Shown piece after piece: positions 8,225 to 17,556 of a stretch of DNA of 35,030 nucleotides. The notes under the pieces are model-generated. The model did not search any database, was not told the DNA's origin, and saw only the letters and a program-made list of their open reading frames with translations. The stretch lies in contig JAJUGB010000011.1 in the NCBI GenBank assembly GCA_029268595.1, forward strand, positions 1 to 35,030, given 5' to 3'. Source of the stretch: Alcaligenaceae bacterium (lineage in GTDB: Bacteria; Pseudomonadota; Gammaproteobacteria; Burkholderiales; Burkholderiaceae_B). Made by a program: the position numbers and the translations under genes. How positions within the stretch are numbered: the stretch's first letter is position 1; every line of letters begins with the position of its first letter.

Positions 8225-11200
8225 TTACTGCGGCAGTAAAGCGTGAAGCTCTTGCAAGGGGTAGACCTTCAGGCCTTCTCCGTGCAGCAAATACTGCAAG
8301 CCCTCAACGGCTGCGCGCGCACCAGCTATGGTGGTGAAGAAGGTAACGCGACCGGCCAAAGAATGAATCCGTATGGTCCGTGAGTCGGCTATGGCGTTAC
8401 GCCGCTCTTCGACCGTGTTGATGACAAGGTCGATTTCGCCGCTTTTAATCATGTCCACAATGTGCGGGCGGCCTTCGGTCACTTTGTTTACCAATTGCAC
8501 CGGCAAGCCCGCAGCCTGGATGGCCGACGCCGTACCGCGGGTGGCAATGATGCGGAACCCCAGTTGGGTCAGTCCACGAGCCACTTCCACAGCCTTGGGT
8601 TTGTCCTGGTCCCGCACGCTGATGAAAGCCGTGCCCGACTCGGGTAGCTGAGCGCCAGCTGCCATCTGCGACTTCACGAAGGCTTCACCAAAGCTCTCGC
8701 CGACACCCATGACTTCGCCGGTGGATTTCATCTCGGGGCCGAGAATCGTGTCCACACCCGGGAACTTCACAAAGGGGAATACCGCTTCCTTGACCGAGAA
8801 ATACGGAGGAACGATTTCGTCCGTGACTCCCTGCTCGGCGAGGGACATGCCGGACATGACGCGAGCCGCAATTTTCGCCAGAGGCAGACCGGTGGCCTTG
8901 GAAACAAACGGCACAGTACGCGAGGCTCGCGGGTTCACTTCCAGGACATAAACTTCGTTATCCTGGATGGCGAACTGGACGTTCATCAATCCCTTCACGT
9001 TAAGAGCCCGGGCCATCAGCAAGGTCTGACGCTTGATCTCATCGATCATGTCTTGGGACAAGGAGTACGGGGGCAGACTGCAGGCGGAATCGCCCGAGTG
9101 CACACCCGCTTGCTCGATGTGCTCCATGACACCACCTACAAACACCTGTTCGCCGTCTGCAATGCAGTCAACATCCACCTCGGTGGCGTTGTTTAGGAAG
9201 TGATCGAGCAGCACGGGGGAATCGTTGCTGACCTTGACCGCCTCGCGCATGTACCGCTCGAGCTCTTGTTGCTCGTGCACGATTTCCATGGCGCGCCCGC
9301 CCAATACATAACTAGGACGCACCACCAGGGGATAACCGATTTCCGCTGCCAAAGCCAAGGCCTCGCCTTCCGTACGAGCCGTGCGGTTGGCCGGCTGGCG
9401 CAGTCCCAATTTGGTAAGCAGCTTCTGGAAACGCTCGCGGTCTTCAGCGATATCGATAGATTCGGGGCTGGTGCCGATGATGGGCACCCCGTTGGCTTCC
9501 AGCGCGCGGGCCAATTTCAGAGGCGTCTGGCCGCCATACTGCACAACTGTACCGACAGGCTTCTCGATATGGACGATTTCGAGCACATCTTCCAAGGTCA
9601 GAGGCTCGAAATAGAGGCGGTCGGAGGTGTCGTAATCTGTGGACACGGTTTCGGGGTTGCAGTTGACCATAATGGTCTCGAACCCGTCTTCCCGCAGCGC
9701 CATGGCCGCATGCACGCAGCAATAGTCGAACTCGATGCCTTGGCCGATACGGTTTGGCCCACCGCCCAGGACAATGATCTTCTTGCGATCACTAGGCAGC
9801 GATTCGCATTCGTCCTCGTAGGTGGAGTACATATACGCGGTGTTTGTGGGAAACTCCGCCGCGCAGGTATCCACCCGCTTGTATACGGGGCGAACGCCAA
9901 ACTGATGACGCACCTTGCGCACTTCGGATTCGGACGTATCCAGCAGGAAAGCCAGACGACGGTCTGAAAAGCCCCGGCGCTTGAGCTGCCATACCGTGTC
10001 GCGGTCCAGGTCCGCCAAAGTTTTTTGCTCGAGCGCCAACTCGATGTCGACGATCTCTTTGATCTGGGCCAAGAACCAGGGGTCGATATGAGTCAGGTTA
10101 TGCACTTCGTCAAGAGTGAAACCCTGAGCAAAGGCGTCGCCGACATACCAGATGCGCTCCGGTCCAGGCTCGCCCAATTCCACCTGGAGCTTTTCGCGAT
10201 CGGTGGTCTTTTGGTTAAGGCCGTCGACGCCCACTTCCAGGCCTCGCAAGGCCTTTTGAAAAGATTCCTGGAAGGTACGGCCAATGGCCATCACTTCACC
10301 CACCGACTTCATCTGCGTGGTCAGACGCGAATCGGCTTGGGGGAATTTTTCAAAGGCAAAACGTGGCACCTTCGTGACCACGTAATCGATAGTGGGCTCG
10401 AAGGACGCTGGGGTGGCGCCTCCGGTGATTTCGTTCTTCAGTTCGTCAAGGGTGTAACCCACGGCCAAGCGGGCTGCCACTTTGGCGATGGGGAAACCGG
10501 TAGCCTTGGAAGCCAGAGCTGAGGACCGCGACACGCGCGGGTTCATCTCGATGACGATCATGCGACCGTTGTCGGGATTAACCGCAAACTGCACGTTGGA
10601 ACCGCCGGTGTCGACACCAATTTCACGCAGAACCGCGATCGAGGCGTTTCGCATGACCTGGTATTCTTTGTCGGTCAAGGTCTGGGCCGGCGCCACGGTA
10701 ATGGAGTCGCCCGTGTGCACGCCCATGGGGTCGAGGTTTTCGATGGAGCACACGATAATGCAGTTATCTGCCTTGTCGCGCACGACCTCCATCTCGAATT
10801 CTTTCCATCCCAGCAACGACTCTTCGATAAGCAGTTCATTGGTAGGCGAGGCCTCAAGGCCGCGGCGACAGATGGTTTCGAATTCTTCCGGGTTGTAGGC
10901 AATGCCGCCACCCGAACCGCCCAAGGTGAAGCTGGGCCGAATCACGACGGGAAAGCCGGCCGTGCCGACCTGTTCGGCAATATGGCGCTGGACTTCCCAG
11001 GCTTCTTCCATGGAGTGGGCCACGCCCGACTTGGCCGACTCCAGGCCGATGTTGTCCATGGCCTGCTTGAACTTCTGTCGGTCCTCGGCCTTGTCAATGG
11101 CTTTGGCGTTGGCGCCTATCATTTCGACGCCGTATTTTGCCAATACCCCATGCCGCTCGAGATCCAAGGCGCAGTTGAGCGCGGTCTGGCCTCCCATAGT

Positions 11201-11464
11201 AGGCAAGAGTGCGTCGGGCCTTTCACGCTCGATGATCTTCTCGACCGCCTGCCAGGTGATGGGCTCGATATAGGTGACATCGGCCGTTTCGGGGTCGGTC
11301 ATGATGGTGGCCGGATTGCTATTTACCAAAATGGTTCGATAGCCTTCCGCCTTGAGGGCCTTACACGCCTGTGCGCCCGAGTAATCGAACTCGCAGGCCT
11401 GTCCAATGACAATGGGGCCTGCGCCAATAATAAGAATGCTTTGGAGATCTGTACGCTTGGGCAT
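8225..11464 (-). CDS. carB: Carbamoyl-phosphate synthase large subunit
   Basis: CarB makes carbamoyl phosphate from bicarbonate, ammonia delivered by CarA, and two ATP, for pyrimidine and arginine synthesis. The 1079 residues contain two homologous ATP-grasp halves, starting around [19 protein letters not shown] near the N-terminus and [19 protein letters not shown] in the second half, with an oligomerisation segment between. A C-terminal MGS-like allosteric domain ([21 protein letters not shown] and following) is where UMP and ornithine act in E. coli CarB. The gene starts 8 bp after the carA stop, without a clear ribosome site, which suggests coupling. Length and motifs are ordinary. Long frames on the opposite strand are shadows. 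Confidence 0.98.
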   Translation of the reverse strand: MPKRTDLQSILIIGAGPIVIGQACEFDYSGAQACKALKAEGYRTILVNSNPATIMTDPETADVTYIEPITWQAVEKIIERERPDALLPTMGGQTALNCALDLERHGVLAKYGVEMIGANAKAIDKAEDRQKFKQAMDNIGLESAKSGVAHSMEEAWEVQRHIAEQVGTAGFPVVIRPSFTLGGSGGGIAYNPEEFETICRRGLEASPTNELLIEESLLGWKEFEMEVVRDKADNCIIVCSIENLDPMGVHTGDSITVAPAQTLTDKEYQVMRNASIAVLREIGVDTGGSNVQFAVNPDNGRMIVIEMNPRVSRSSALASKATGFPIAKVAARLAVGYTLDELKNEITGGATPASFEPTIDYVVTKVPRFAFEKFPQADSRLTTQMKSVGEVMAIGRTFQESFQKALRGLEVGVDGLNQKTTDREKLQVELGEPGPERIWYVGDAFAQGFTLDEVHNLTHIDPWFLAQIKEIVDIELALEQKTLADLDRDTVWQLKRRGFSDRRLAFLLDTSESEVRKVRHQFGVRPVYKRVDTCAAEFPTNTAYMYSTYEDECESLPSDRKKIIVLGGGPNRIGQGIEFDYCCVHAAMALREDGFETIMVNCNPETVSTDYDTSDRLYFEPLTLEDVLEIVHIEKPVGTVVQYGGQTPLKLARALEANGVPIIGTSPESIDIAEDRERFQKLLTKLGLRQPANRTARTEGEALALAAEIGYPLVVRPSYVLGGRAMEIVHEQQELERYMREAVKVSNDSPVLLDHFLNNATEVDVDCIADGEQVFVGGVMEHIEQAGVHSGDSACSLPPYSLSQDMIDEIKRQTLLMARALNVKGLMNVQFAIQDNEVYVLEVNPRASRTVPFVSKATGLPLAKIAARVMSGMSLAEQGVTDEIVPPYFSVKEAVFPFVKFPGVDTILGPEMKSTGEVMGVGESFGEAFVKSQMAAGAQLPESGTAFISVRDQDKPKAVEVARGLTQLGFRIIATRGTASAIQAAGLPVQLVNKVTEGRPHIVDMIKSGEIDLVINTVEERRNAIADSRTIRIHSLAGRVTFFTTIAGARAAVEGLQYLLHGEGLKVYPLQELHALLPQ

Positions 11465-11472
11465 AATGCAGC

Positions 11473-12627
11473 TTATTTTTGTCCGGCCATAAGGCTGACG
11501 AATTTGTCGAAAAGCACGACGATGTCGTGAGGGCCGGGACTTGCTTCAGGGTGTCCCTGGAAGCAGAACGCAGGACCGTCAGTCAGTTCGAATCCCTGCA
11601 ACGTGCCGTCGAACAGCGACACATGAGTGACACGGGCGTTGGCCGGAAGGGAATCGGCATCGACGTTGAACCCGTGATTTTGGCTGGTGATGAATACACG
11701 CCCCGTGTCCAGCTCTTGAACCGGATGGTTGGCGCCGTGGTGGCCGGTCTTCATCTTGACCGTACGACCGCCGACTGCCAGACCAATGATTTGCTGGCCA
11801 AGGCAAATGCCGAACAAGGGAATTTTGCGCTCGATGGCCGCTTTAGCTGTCTGAACCGCGTATTCGCAAGGTTCTGGATCGCCCGGGCCGTTGGATAGAA
11901 AAATACCGTCGGGCTTCAGTTCAAGCACTTCCTCGACCGAGGTTTGAGCCGGCACCACGGTAACGCGACAGCCGCGGTCCGTCAGCAGACGCAAAATATT
12001 CGACTTGACGCCAAAATCGTAGGCAACCACATGATGCCCGCCTTCGCCGATCTGGGCATAGCCTTTACCCAGCTTCCAGCTGCCCTCGCTCCATTGCTTG
12101 CGGCTGCTGATGGAAACCGTGCGTGCCAGATCCTGGCCCGCCATGCCCGTGAACGTTTTTGCCAACTCAAGGGCCTTCTCGGCGTCATCACCCACAAGGA
12201 TGCAGCCGCCCATGGCGCCCGAATCGCGCAGAATTCGTGTCAGCTTGCGTGTATCGATTCCCGAAATGGCGACAATGCCGTTTTGCTTCAGATACTCGGG
12301 CAAAGACATGGTGGCCCGGAAACTGGACACCCGGAGTGAGCAATCGCGCACCACCAGACCCGCGGCATATACTCGGGAAGATTCAATGTCCTCAGTATTA
12401 ACGCCGGTGTTTCCGATATGCGGATAGGTTAAAGTGACTATTTGGCCGCTATAACTGGGGTCGGTCAGGATTTCCTGATAACCCGTCATGGACGTATTGA
12501 AGACAACCTCGGCGACGGCATGTCCATCGGCGCCGATAGAGACACCCTTGAAGATGGTACCGTCCGCCAAAGCCAAAATTGCAGGAGGCGTCCCGTTGGA
12601 CCCCTCGGGAAAAGATGACGGCAGCAC
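11473..12627 (-). CDS. carA: Carbamoyl-phosphate synthase small subunit (glutaminase)
   Basis: CarA hydrolyses glutamine and channels the ammonia to CarB. Of its 384 residues, the N-terminal half is the CPSase small-chain domain ([15 protein letters not shown] onward) and the C-terminal half is a class I glutamine amidotransferase with nucleophile Cys275 in GICLGQQ, the SNGPGDP loop, and His359/Glu361 in GHPEA. The start is a GTG at 12625-12627 with only a weak GGGG upstream; no better in-frame start precedes the conserved region. It heads the carA-carB unit and is divergent from tal. A clear -10 element lies about 40 bp upstream. Confidence 0.96.
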   Translation of the reverse strand: MLPSSFPEGSNGTPPAILALADGTIFKGVSIGADGHAVAEVVFNTSMTGYQEILTDPSYSGQIVTLTYPHIGNTGVNTEDIESSRVYAAGLVVRDCSLRVSSFRATMSLPEYLKQNGIVAISGIDTRKLTRILRDSGAMGGCILVGDDAEKALELAKTFTGMAGQDLARTVSISSRKQWSEGSWKLGKGYAQIGEGGHHVVAYDFGVKSNILRLLTDRGCRVTVVPAQTSVEEVLELKPDGIFLSNGPGDPEPCEYAVQTAKAAIERKIPLFGICLGQQIIGLAVGGRTVKMKTGHHGANHPVQELDTGRVFITSQNHGFNVDADSLPANARVTHVSLFDGTLQGFELTDGPAFCFQGHPEASPGPHDIVVLFDKFVSLMAGQK

Positions 12628-12668
12628 TAGTAGACCCCGGTTTTTAAATTCAGTAAGTAAACTTTCAG

Positions 12669-12674
12669 ATTATA
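12669..12674 (-). promoter_or_regulatory. carA: -10 element of the carA promoter
   Basis: A perfect TATAAT reads on the minus strand and ends 41 bp before the carA GTG. No convincing -35 hexamer stands at the usual distance, so an activator or extended contacts may be needed. No attenuator-type leader is visible between it and carA. Confidence 0.5.
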
Positions 12675-12741
12675 CCTTGATACGCATCCGGACTTCCTGG
12701 CGCCCCGCGCGTTTTTTTCTATAACGACAGTCGTAGCCGCA

Positions 12742-13716
12742 ATGAATCAACTTGAATCCTTACGCCAGTTCACTACCGTTGTCGCCGACACGGGCGATTT
12801 CGAAATCATGCGCGAGCACCGGCCTACCGATGCCACGACCAACCCTTCGCTTATCTTTAAGGCGGTGCAAAAAGATGCCTATCGTCCTTTGCTGGAACGC
12901 ACGGTACGCGACCATGCCCATGCTTCTACCGATGAGCTGGTCGATAGGCTCCTGGTCGCATTTGGTCGCCAAATTCTGGAAATAGTTCCGGGCCGCGTGT
13001 CGACCGAAGTAGATGCGCGACATTCCTTCGACACCAAGGCCACTATCGAGCGGGCACGACGCCTGGTGCAGCTGTACGAGCAAGCAGGCGTGGCGCGCGA
13101 GCGCGTTCTAATTAAAATTGCCTCCACCTGGGAAGGCATTCAAGCTGCTGCTCAGTTGCAGGCCGAAGGCATACGTTGCAACCTCACGCTGCTTTTCTCG
13201 TTGACGCAAGCCATTGCTTGTGCCGAAGCTAAAGTGCAATTGATTTCGCCTTTTGTGGGCCGAATTTACGACTGGTACAAGAAAGCCGCGGGCCCGCAAT
13301 GGGATGAGTCGGCCAACTCTGGCCCCAATGATCCGGGCGTGAAATCCGTAAGCCAGATCTATGCGTATTTCAAGACTCACGGAATCGCCACTGAAGTGAT
13401 GGGCGCAAGTTTCCGTAATATCGGACAGATCCAGGCCCTGGCCGGGTGCGATCTACTCACCATTAGTCCAGAGCTGCTCGAAGAACTATCTGCGTGCACC
13501 GATACCTTGCAGCGACAGCTGTCGCCCGACACAGCGCGAGCGCAGGCCCCGGCCTTGCAAAGCGTGAACGAAGTGGCTTTCCGCACCCAGTTGAATGAAG
13601 ACGCCATGGCAACAGAGAAACTGGCCGAAGGCATACGGACGTTTACAAATGACGCCCTGAAGCTCGACGCGCTTATCGAACAAGCTCGCCAGAATCAAAT
13701 GGTAGGCGCCAATTAA
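12742..13716 (+). CDS. tal: Transaldolase (TalB type)
   Basis: Transaldolase moves a dihydroxyacetone unit between sedoheptulose-7-phosphate and glyceraldehyde-3-phosphate in the non-oxidative pentose phosphate pathway. The 324-residue length is that of the TalB subfamily. The Schiff-base lysine is K125 in RVLIKIAST, with supporting D16 (VVADTGD), N34 (DATTNPS) and E89 (VSTEVDAR). It stands alone on the plus strand, divergent from carA with 114 bp between them and convergent with recR. A TATAAC at 12720-12725 could be its -10 and would leave a leader of only about 10 nt. No strong ribosome site precedes the ATG. Confidence 0.96.
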   Translation: MNQLESLRQFTTVVADTGDFEIMREHRPTDATTNPSLIFKAVQKDAYRPLLERTVRDHAHASTDELVDRLLVAFGRQILEIVPGRVSTEVDARHSFDTKATIERARRLVQLYEQAGVARERVLIKIASTWEGIQAAAQLQAEGIRCNLTLLFSLTQAIACAEAKVQLISPFVGRIYDWYKKAAGPQWDESANSGPNDPGVKSVSQIYAYFKTHGIATEVMGASFRNIGQIQALAGCDLLTISPELLEELSACTDTLQRQLSPDTARAQAPALQSVNEVAFRTQLNEDAMATEKLAEGIRTFTNDALKLDALIEQARQNQMVGAN

Positions 13717-13793
13717 ACTTTTTTGGGCGGCGGGCTTACCCTCGCCCGGCCTTGCCCGTCCGGTGGGCCAGCATTCAGGCGTGGGTCAAGCCT

Positions 13794-14402
13794 TCAGGTC
13801 GAGCGTCGTTCCATCAAGGCCCAGGCAATGGTGCCGGCGTCGACGTATTCAAGTTCGCTGCCCGCCGGCACGCCGCGGGCCAGCCTGCTAACAGACAACC
13901 CGCGCTCTCGAAACAATTCCGACAAGTAGTGGGCCGTGGTTTCGCCTTCGGCCGTGAAGTTGGTGGCTAGAATGACCTCTTGCACCTGACCATCCAAGGC
14001 GCGGTTCACCAGACGCTCGAACTGCAGCTGCATAGGGCCTATACCTTCCAAAGGGGCCAACCGGCCCATCAGGACGTAATACAGCCCTTTATATTCGTGG
14101 CTGGATTCAATCATGTTTTGGTCGGCCGGAGTTTCGACTACACAAAGCAGCGATGAATCGCGTTTTGGATTGGCGCATACGGCGCACACTTCGGACTCGG
14201 TAAAGCTATTGCAGCGGGTACAGTGACGTAACCGGGAAGCGGCGTCGGCCAAGGCCCGGGACAGCTGCGTCGCGCCCGATACATCGTGCTGCAGTAGATG
14301 GTATGCCATGCGCCGCGCCGAACGCACACCGACGCCCGGCAGACGACGCAACGCGTCGATAAGCGCCTTTAGTGGCTCGGGTTCGGGCAGGGGCGCTTCC
14401 AT
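13794..14402 (-). CDS. recR: Recombination mediator RecR
   Basis: RecR works with RecF and RecO to load RecA on gapped DNA. The 202-residue protein has an N-terminal helix-hairpin-helix ([19 protein letters not shown]), a four-cysteine zinc motif ([16 protein letters not shown]), then a Toprim domain beginning [11 protein letters not shown]. Its start is 4 bp from the ybaB stop, so the two are translated together. It is the last gene of the conserved dnaX-ybaB-recR operon. The 77 bp between its stop and tal contains GC-rich inverted fragments but no terminator I would call. Confidence 0.96.
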   Translation of the reverse strand: MEAPLPEPEPLKALIDALRRLPGVGVRSARRMAYHLLQHDVSGATQLSRALADAASRLRHCTRCNSFTESEVCAVCANPKRDSSLLCVVETPADQNMIESSHEYKGLYYVLMGRLAPLEGIGPMQLQFERLVNRALDGQVQEVILATNFTAEGETTAHYLSELFRERGLSVSRLARGVPAGSELEYVDAGTIAWALMERRST

Positions 14403-14406
14403 GAGC

Positions 14407-14733
14407 TTAGAAGGGAAGTTTCATTCCTGGCGGCAAGGGCATGCCAGCAGTCACGGATGCCATCTTCTCTTGTGAGGCGGCTTCGGCCTTGCGCAAGGCG
14501 TCGTTAAACGCGGCAGCGACGAGGTCTTCGAGCATGTCCTTGTCTTCATCCAAAAGGCTGGGATCAATGCTCACACGTTTCACGTCATTGCGGCAGTTCA
14601 TCGAAACCTTTACCAAGCCGCCGCCGGAAGCCCCTTCGACAATAATGTCGGCCAGCTCTTCTTGCGCCTTTTTCATGTTCTCTTGCATCTGCTGCGCCTG
14701 GCGCATCAGGCCGGCAATCTGTCCTTTCATCAT
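14407..14733 (-). CDS. ybaB: YbaB/EbfC family nucleoid-associated protein
   Basis: YbaB proteins are small dimeric DNA-binding proteins found between dnaX and recR in many bacteria. The 108 residues have the Met/Gln-rich N-terminal helix ([20 protein letters not shown]), the [15 protein letters not shown] strand region and the C-terminal [15 protein letters not shown] helix. Two adjacent ATG codons are possible; the first is preferred because AGGA lies 7 nt before it. It is 49 bp after dnaX and 4 bp before recR on the same strand. Confidence 0.93.
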   Translation of the reverse strand: MMKGQIAGLMRQAQQMQENMKKAQEELADIIVEGASGGGLVKVSMNCRNDVKRVSIDPSLLDEDKDMLEDLVAAAFNDALRKAEAASQEKMASVTAGMPLPPGMKLPF

Positions 14734-14782
14734 AATGGTGTCCTGCTTGAGTCCGTGAGTTAAGTCGTCATTGCCGCACGCA

Positions 14783-17425
14783 TTACGCGTGACGGGCGGT
14801 CATTATGGCTTTGATGGAGCCCGGTATGAGCCGGCCGCCAAAGTTTTCGATCAATTCTTTGACAAACGGATCGTCCTGCGCGGCCTCTTCCGCTTCTCGC
14901 TGCCGCTGAGCACGATACGCTTGCTCCATGGCGTGGGCCGTTTCGTCTCCGGTGGCGCCGTATTCTACGTCTAGCTGTACCGACACACCGAAATGCTCTG
15001 AAAGCAGTGTACACAACCGGGATTTACCGGGACTTTCAGCCAGCGTCCGCACGGCAACACGTAAGGTAATGGTATTACCTTGAGCTTTGACCCACTCGCT
15101 TTGCCGTGCCAATTCTGAGGCCACCCCAGTCAGTGGCAAGCTGGCAGCAAACGACGGCCAGCTAGAGGGAGTCATGTCGCGCAGTTTGGGAGAGGCCGCC
15201 TGTTGGGCGCCGCCAGACTGCCCTGTCTGCGCCTTGAGCGCTGGTACTGCCAAGTCATCCAGCATGGCCAGGTCTGGCGGCATATCGATGCCCTCGGCCA
15301 CGTACTCATCACCTGAGTACGCCTCCGAGTCGGCAGGTGGCGCCATGGACTCGAAGTCGTCATACGACACGGGGATCTCTTCCCACGCAGGTACGTCGCC
15401 GTAATCGTCCTCGACCGGGCTTGAACTGTGTATTGCCTCGGGTGTCTGCGGCGTCGGCTCCGGCCTTTCCACCGATCGGGCAGTGGCGGGCGATATAGCG
15501 GCCAGAGGTGCAGATGAAGAGTCAGTTGCCTGAACGCTTTCAGCGGGATATGCCCTCGGTCGTCCCGTGGAGGCATGCTGGGCAAACTCAAGGTTCTGCG
15601 TATCGACGTGCTGCATGTCCCTCGTGTGTTGAACCCGGGACAAACCTGCGGAATCGTCGGAAAGTTGCTGAAGAGCTGGCGATTCCGAGGAAACGTTGGA
15701 CTGGTCTTCCGTGTGTGAGGAGCGCACTGCCGCTTCTTCATAACCTGAGGAGACAACTGACGCGTCTTCTGACTCTGAGGGAACGACTGGCGATTCTTCT
15801 GACACTGAGTCTGAGGGAACGACTGGCGATTCTTCTGACGCCGGGTCCAAGGGAACGACAGGCGATTCTTCTGACACTGAAGGGACAACTGACGCGCCTT
15901 CTGGGTCTGAGGCGAGCACAGGCCCACCTTGCGAGTCTTGCGAGGCGACTGACTGGCCCCCAGACTCCGGTGAGCCCGCTGCATCTTGGCGTTGCAGGCC
16001 GTGTTCGGGGGCCCGACCAGTCGAGGGGTTTAGTACGTGTTCAGTATCGGGTGTGCGCTGATTGACACGAGAGGTCTCGGTCTTCTTCGGACTTGCGCCC
16101 TCTTGAACAGTTTCTTTGCGCCCACCATGCTGACTGACCACTTGGGCATCTGTGCGCCCCGGAAGTGCAGACCCGGCCACTACCGGCGGCTTACCGAGAG
16201 ACGACGATGCCGGGCCGCCCGTCTGGACCGATGCTGATACGGTGTTCGACATTGTTCGAGGGTCGGCCGTACTGGTATTGTTAGTACGCGATTCCGTCGA
16301 CCCCACGTCTTGCGAACCTGGTCCGCCTGCTTCCAATGCCCCCTCGGGGGCCAAAGCCAACATCCGCAAGCAGGCCATGACGAAGCCCGCGTGCTCGTCC
16401 GGCGCCAAAGTCAGTTCGCCGCGACTGTGTATGGCCACGGAATAAAAGAGCTGCACCAGATCTGGATGCAGCTGGGCCGCCAGCTTTTGCAGGTCTGGAA
16501 CGAGTGGATCGTCTTCGGGCAGGGCTCCGGGGACGCGCTGCGCGATAGCAATGCGCGACAGCAATACCGCCAGATCGCCCAAAGCACCTGAGTACGACAA
16601 GCCACGCATGGCAAGCTCGTCGGCCACGCGCACTACTTCACGTGCATCGCCCTCAGCCAAGGCGTTGAGAAGCTGGACAAGGTAGGTTTGGTCGATGGTC
16701 CCCAGCATGCCTTGCACAGCATCAAGGGACAGATCGCCGGCGCTGTAGGCGATGGCCTGGTCCGTCAAGGACAGGGCATCACGCATGGAACCAGAGGCTG
16801 CCTGTGCCAATAGGCGCAATGCAGGCACCTCGAAGGGCAAGCCCTCTTCCTGTAGCACCTGCTGCAAATGCCCTACTATGGCTTCCGCTGTCATCTGCTT
16901 GAGATTGAACTGCAGGCAGCGCGACAGTACCGTCACCGGAATTTTCTGGGGATCGGTGGTAGCCAGTATGAACTTGACGTGAGCAGGGGGCTCTTCAAGC
17001 GTCTTGAGCATGGCATTGAAGGCATGACCGGTCAGCATATGCACTTCGTCGATCATGTAAACCTTGAACCGTGCTGCACTGGGCGCGTACACCGCCTGTT
17101 CGAGCAGCTGGGTCATCTCGTCGACACCACGATTGGACGCGGCGTCCAACTCTACGTAGTCAACGAACCGGCCTGCATCGATTTCCGTGCAAGCCCGGCA
17201 TTGTCCGCAAGGCGTGGAAGTGATGCCATTCTCGCAGTTTAGCGATTTAGCCAATATACGAGACAGCGTGGTCTTGCCCACACCACGCGTACCGGTAAAC
17301 AACCATGCGTGATGCAGTCGTTGCGTCGAAAGCGCGTGACTGAGTGCTCGGACCACATGATCCTGGCCGACGAGGGTCTCGAATGAACGTGGCCGCCATT
17401 TGCGCGCCAACACCAGATATGTCAT
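14783..17425 (-). CDS. dnaX: DNA polymerase III subunit gamma/tau with enlarged linker
   Basis: DnaX is the motor of the clamp loader and, as tau, ties polymerase cores to the helicase. Residues 1 to about 360 are the AAA+ part: Walker A GTRGVGKT (45-52), zinc cysteines C64, C73, C76 and C79, and DEVH at 126-129. About 380 residues of low-complexity Ser/Glu/Pro/Gln linker follow, then a C-terminal tau domain of about 130 residues from [13 protein letters not shown]. At 880 residues it is far longer than E. coli tau (643), the excess being in the linker, which holds a 36-bp tandem repeat. The ATG at 17425 is chosen over an upstream TTG because it begins at the conserved [13 protein letters not shown] saw no frameshift slippery site for a separate gamma form. 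Confidence 0.95.
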   Translation of the reverse strand: MTYLVLARKWRPRSFETLVGQDHVVRALSHALSTQRLHHAWLFTGTRGVGKTTLSRILAKSLNCENGITSTPCGQCRACTEIDAGRFVDYVELDAASNRGVDEMTQLLEQAVYAPSAARFKVYMIDEVHMLTGHAFNAMLKTLEEPPAHVKFILATTDPQKIPVTVLSRCLQFNLKQMTAEAIVGHLQQVLQEEGLPFEVPALRLLAQAASGSMRDALSLTDQAIAYSAGDLSLDAVQGMLGTIDQTYLVQLLNALAEGDAREVVRVADELAMRGLSYSGALGDLAVLLSRIAIAQRVPGALPEDDPLVPDLQKLAAQLHPDLVQLFYSVAIHSRGELTLAPDEHAGFVMACLRMLALAPEGALEAGGPGSQDVGSTESRTNNTSTADPRTMSNTVSASVQTGGPASSSLGKPPVVAGSALPGRTDAQVVSQHGGRKETVQEGASPKKTETSRVNQRTPDTEHVLNPSTGRAPEHGLQRQDAAGSPESGGQSVASQDSQGGPVLASDPEGASVVPSVSEESPVVPLDPASEESPVVPSDSVSEESPVVPSESEDASVVSSGYEEAAVRSSHTEDQSNVSSESPALQQLSDDSAGLSRVQHTRDMQHVDTQNLEFAQHASTGRPRAYPAESVQATDSSSAPLAAISPATARSVERPEPTPQTPEAIHSSSPVEDDYGDVPAWEEIPVSYDDFESMAPPADSEAYSGDEYVAEGIDMPPDLAMLDDLAVPALKAQTGQSGGAQQAASPKLRDMTPSSWPSFAASLPLTGVASELARQSEWVKAQGNTITLRVAVRTLAESPGKSRLCTLLSEHFGVSVQLDVEYGATGDETAHAMEQAYRAQRQREAEEAAQDDPFVKELIENFGGRLIPGSIKAIMTARHA
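15775..15880 (-). repeat. 36-bp tandem repeat inside dnaX (12-residue protein repeat)
   Basis: Three consecutive units (15775-15810, 15811-15846 and 15847 to about 15880, the last one diverging) share a 36-bp period, with degenerate copies on both sides from about 15735 to 15915. In the DnaX frame they encode repeats around [12 protein letters not shown], at about residues 516-551, in the middle of the linker. The unit is a multiple of three, so copy-number change would keep the frame. Confidence 0.85.
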
Positions 17426-17452
17426 GGGGGAGCGAGTATCTTGAAACAAGAA

Positions 17453-17547
17453 GGCGAGCCTGACTTCGGCACTAATTCTTAGCGACTATGGCTGCTTCGT
17501 TCCCGACCTGACCAGTTTCACCGCCGAACCATGCGAAGGGGCCCGCC
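17453..17547 (-). ncRNA. ffs: 4.5S signal recognition particle RNA
   Basis: On the minus strand the core GGTCAGGTCGGGAACGAAGC followed by AGCC is the conserved Ffh-binding hairpin of bacterial SRP RNA (symmetric and asymmetric internal loops). The ends, GGCGGGCC and GGCTCGCC, pair over 8 positions with one G-U, closing a single rod of about 95 nt, the size of the small bacterial type. It pairs with Ffh to target nascent membrane proteins to FtsY. It lies 9 bp after the addA stop and 27 bp before the dnaX start. Exact ends are inferred from the pairing. Confidence 0.93.
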
Positions 17548-17556
17548 GATATAAGT

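Noticed and set aside
9200-11530. Long open frames on the plus strand opposite carB (about 255 and 271 codons)
   Set aside because: They mirror the carB coding strand, match no recognised family, lack ribosome sites, and carB itself is certain.
13717-13793. Terminator between tal and recR
   Set aside because: GC-rich fragments pair only over a few bases, and the T run precedes rather than follows them.
15508-16065. Leu/Arg-rich repeated plus-strand frame opposite the dnaX linker
   Set aside because: Its repeats are the complement of the in-frame DnaX repeat; no start signal or known domain.
14783-17425. Programmed frameshift producing a gamma form of DnaX
   Set aside because: No run of A residues followed by a stem-loop was seen at the end of the ATPase domain.
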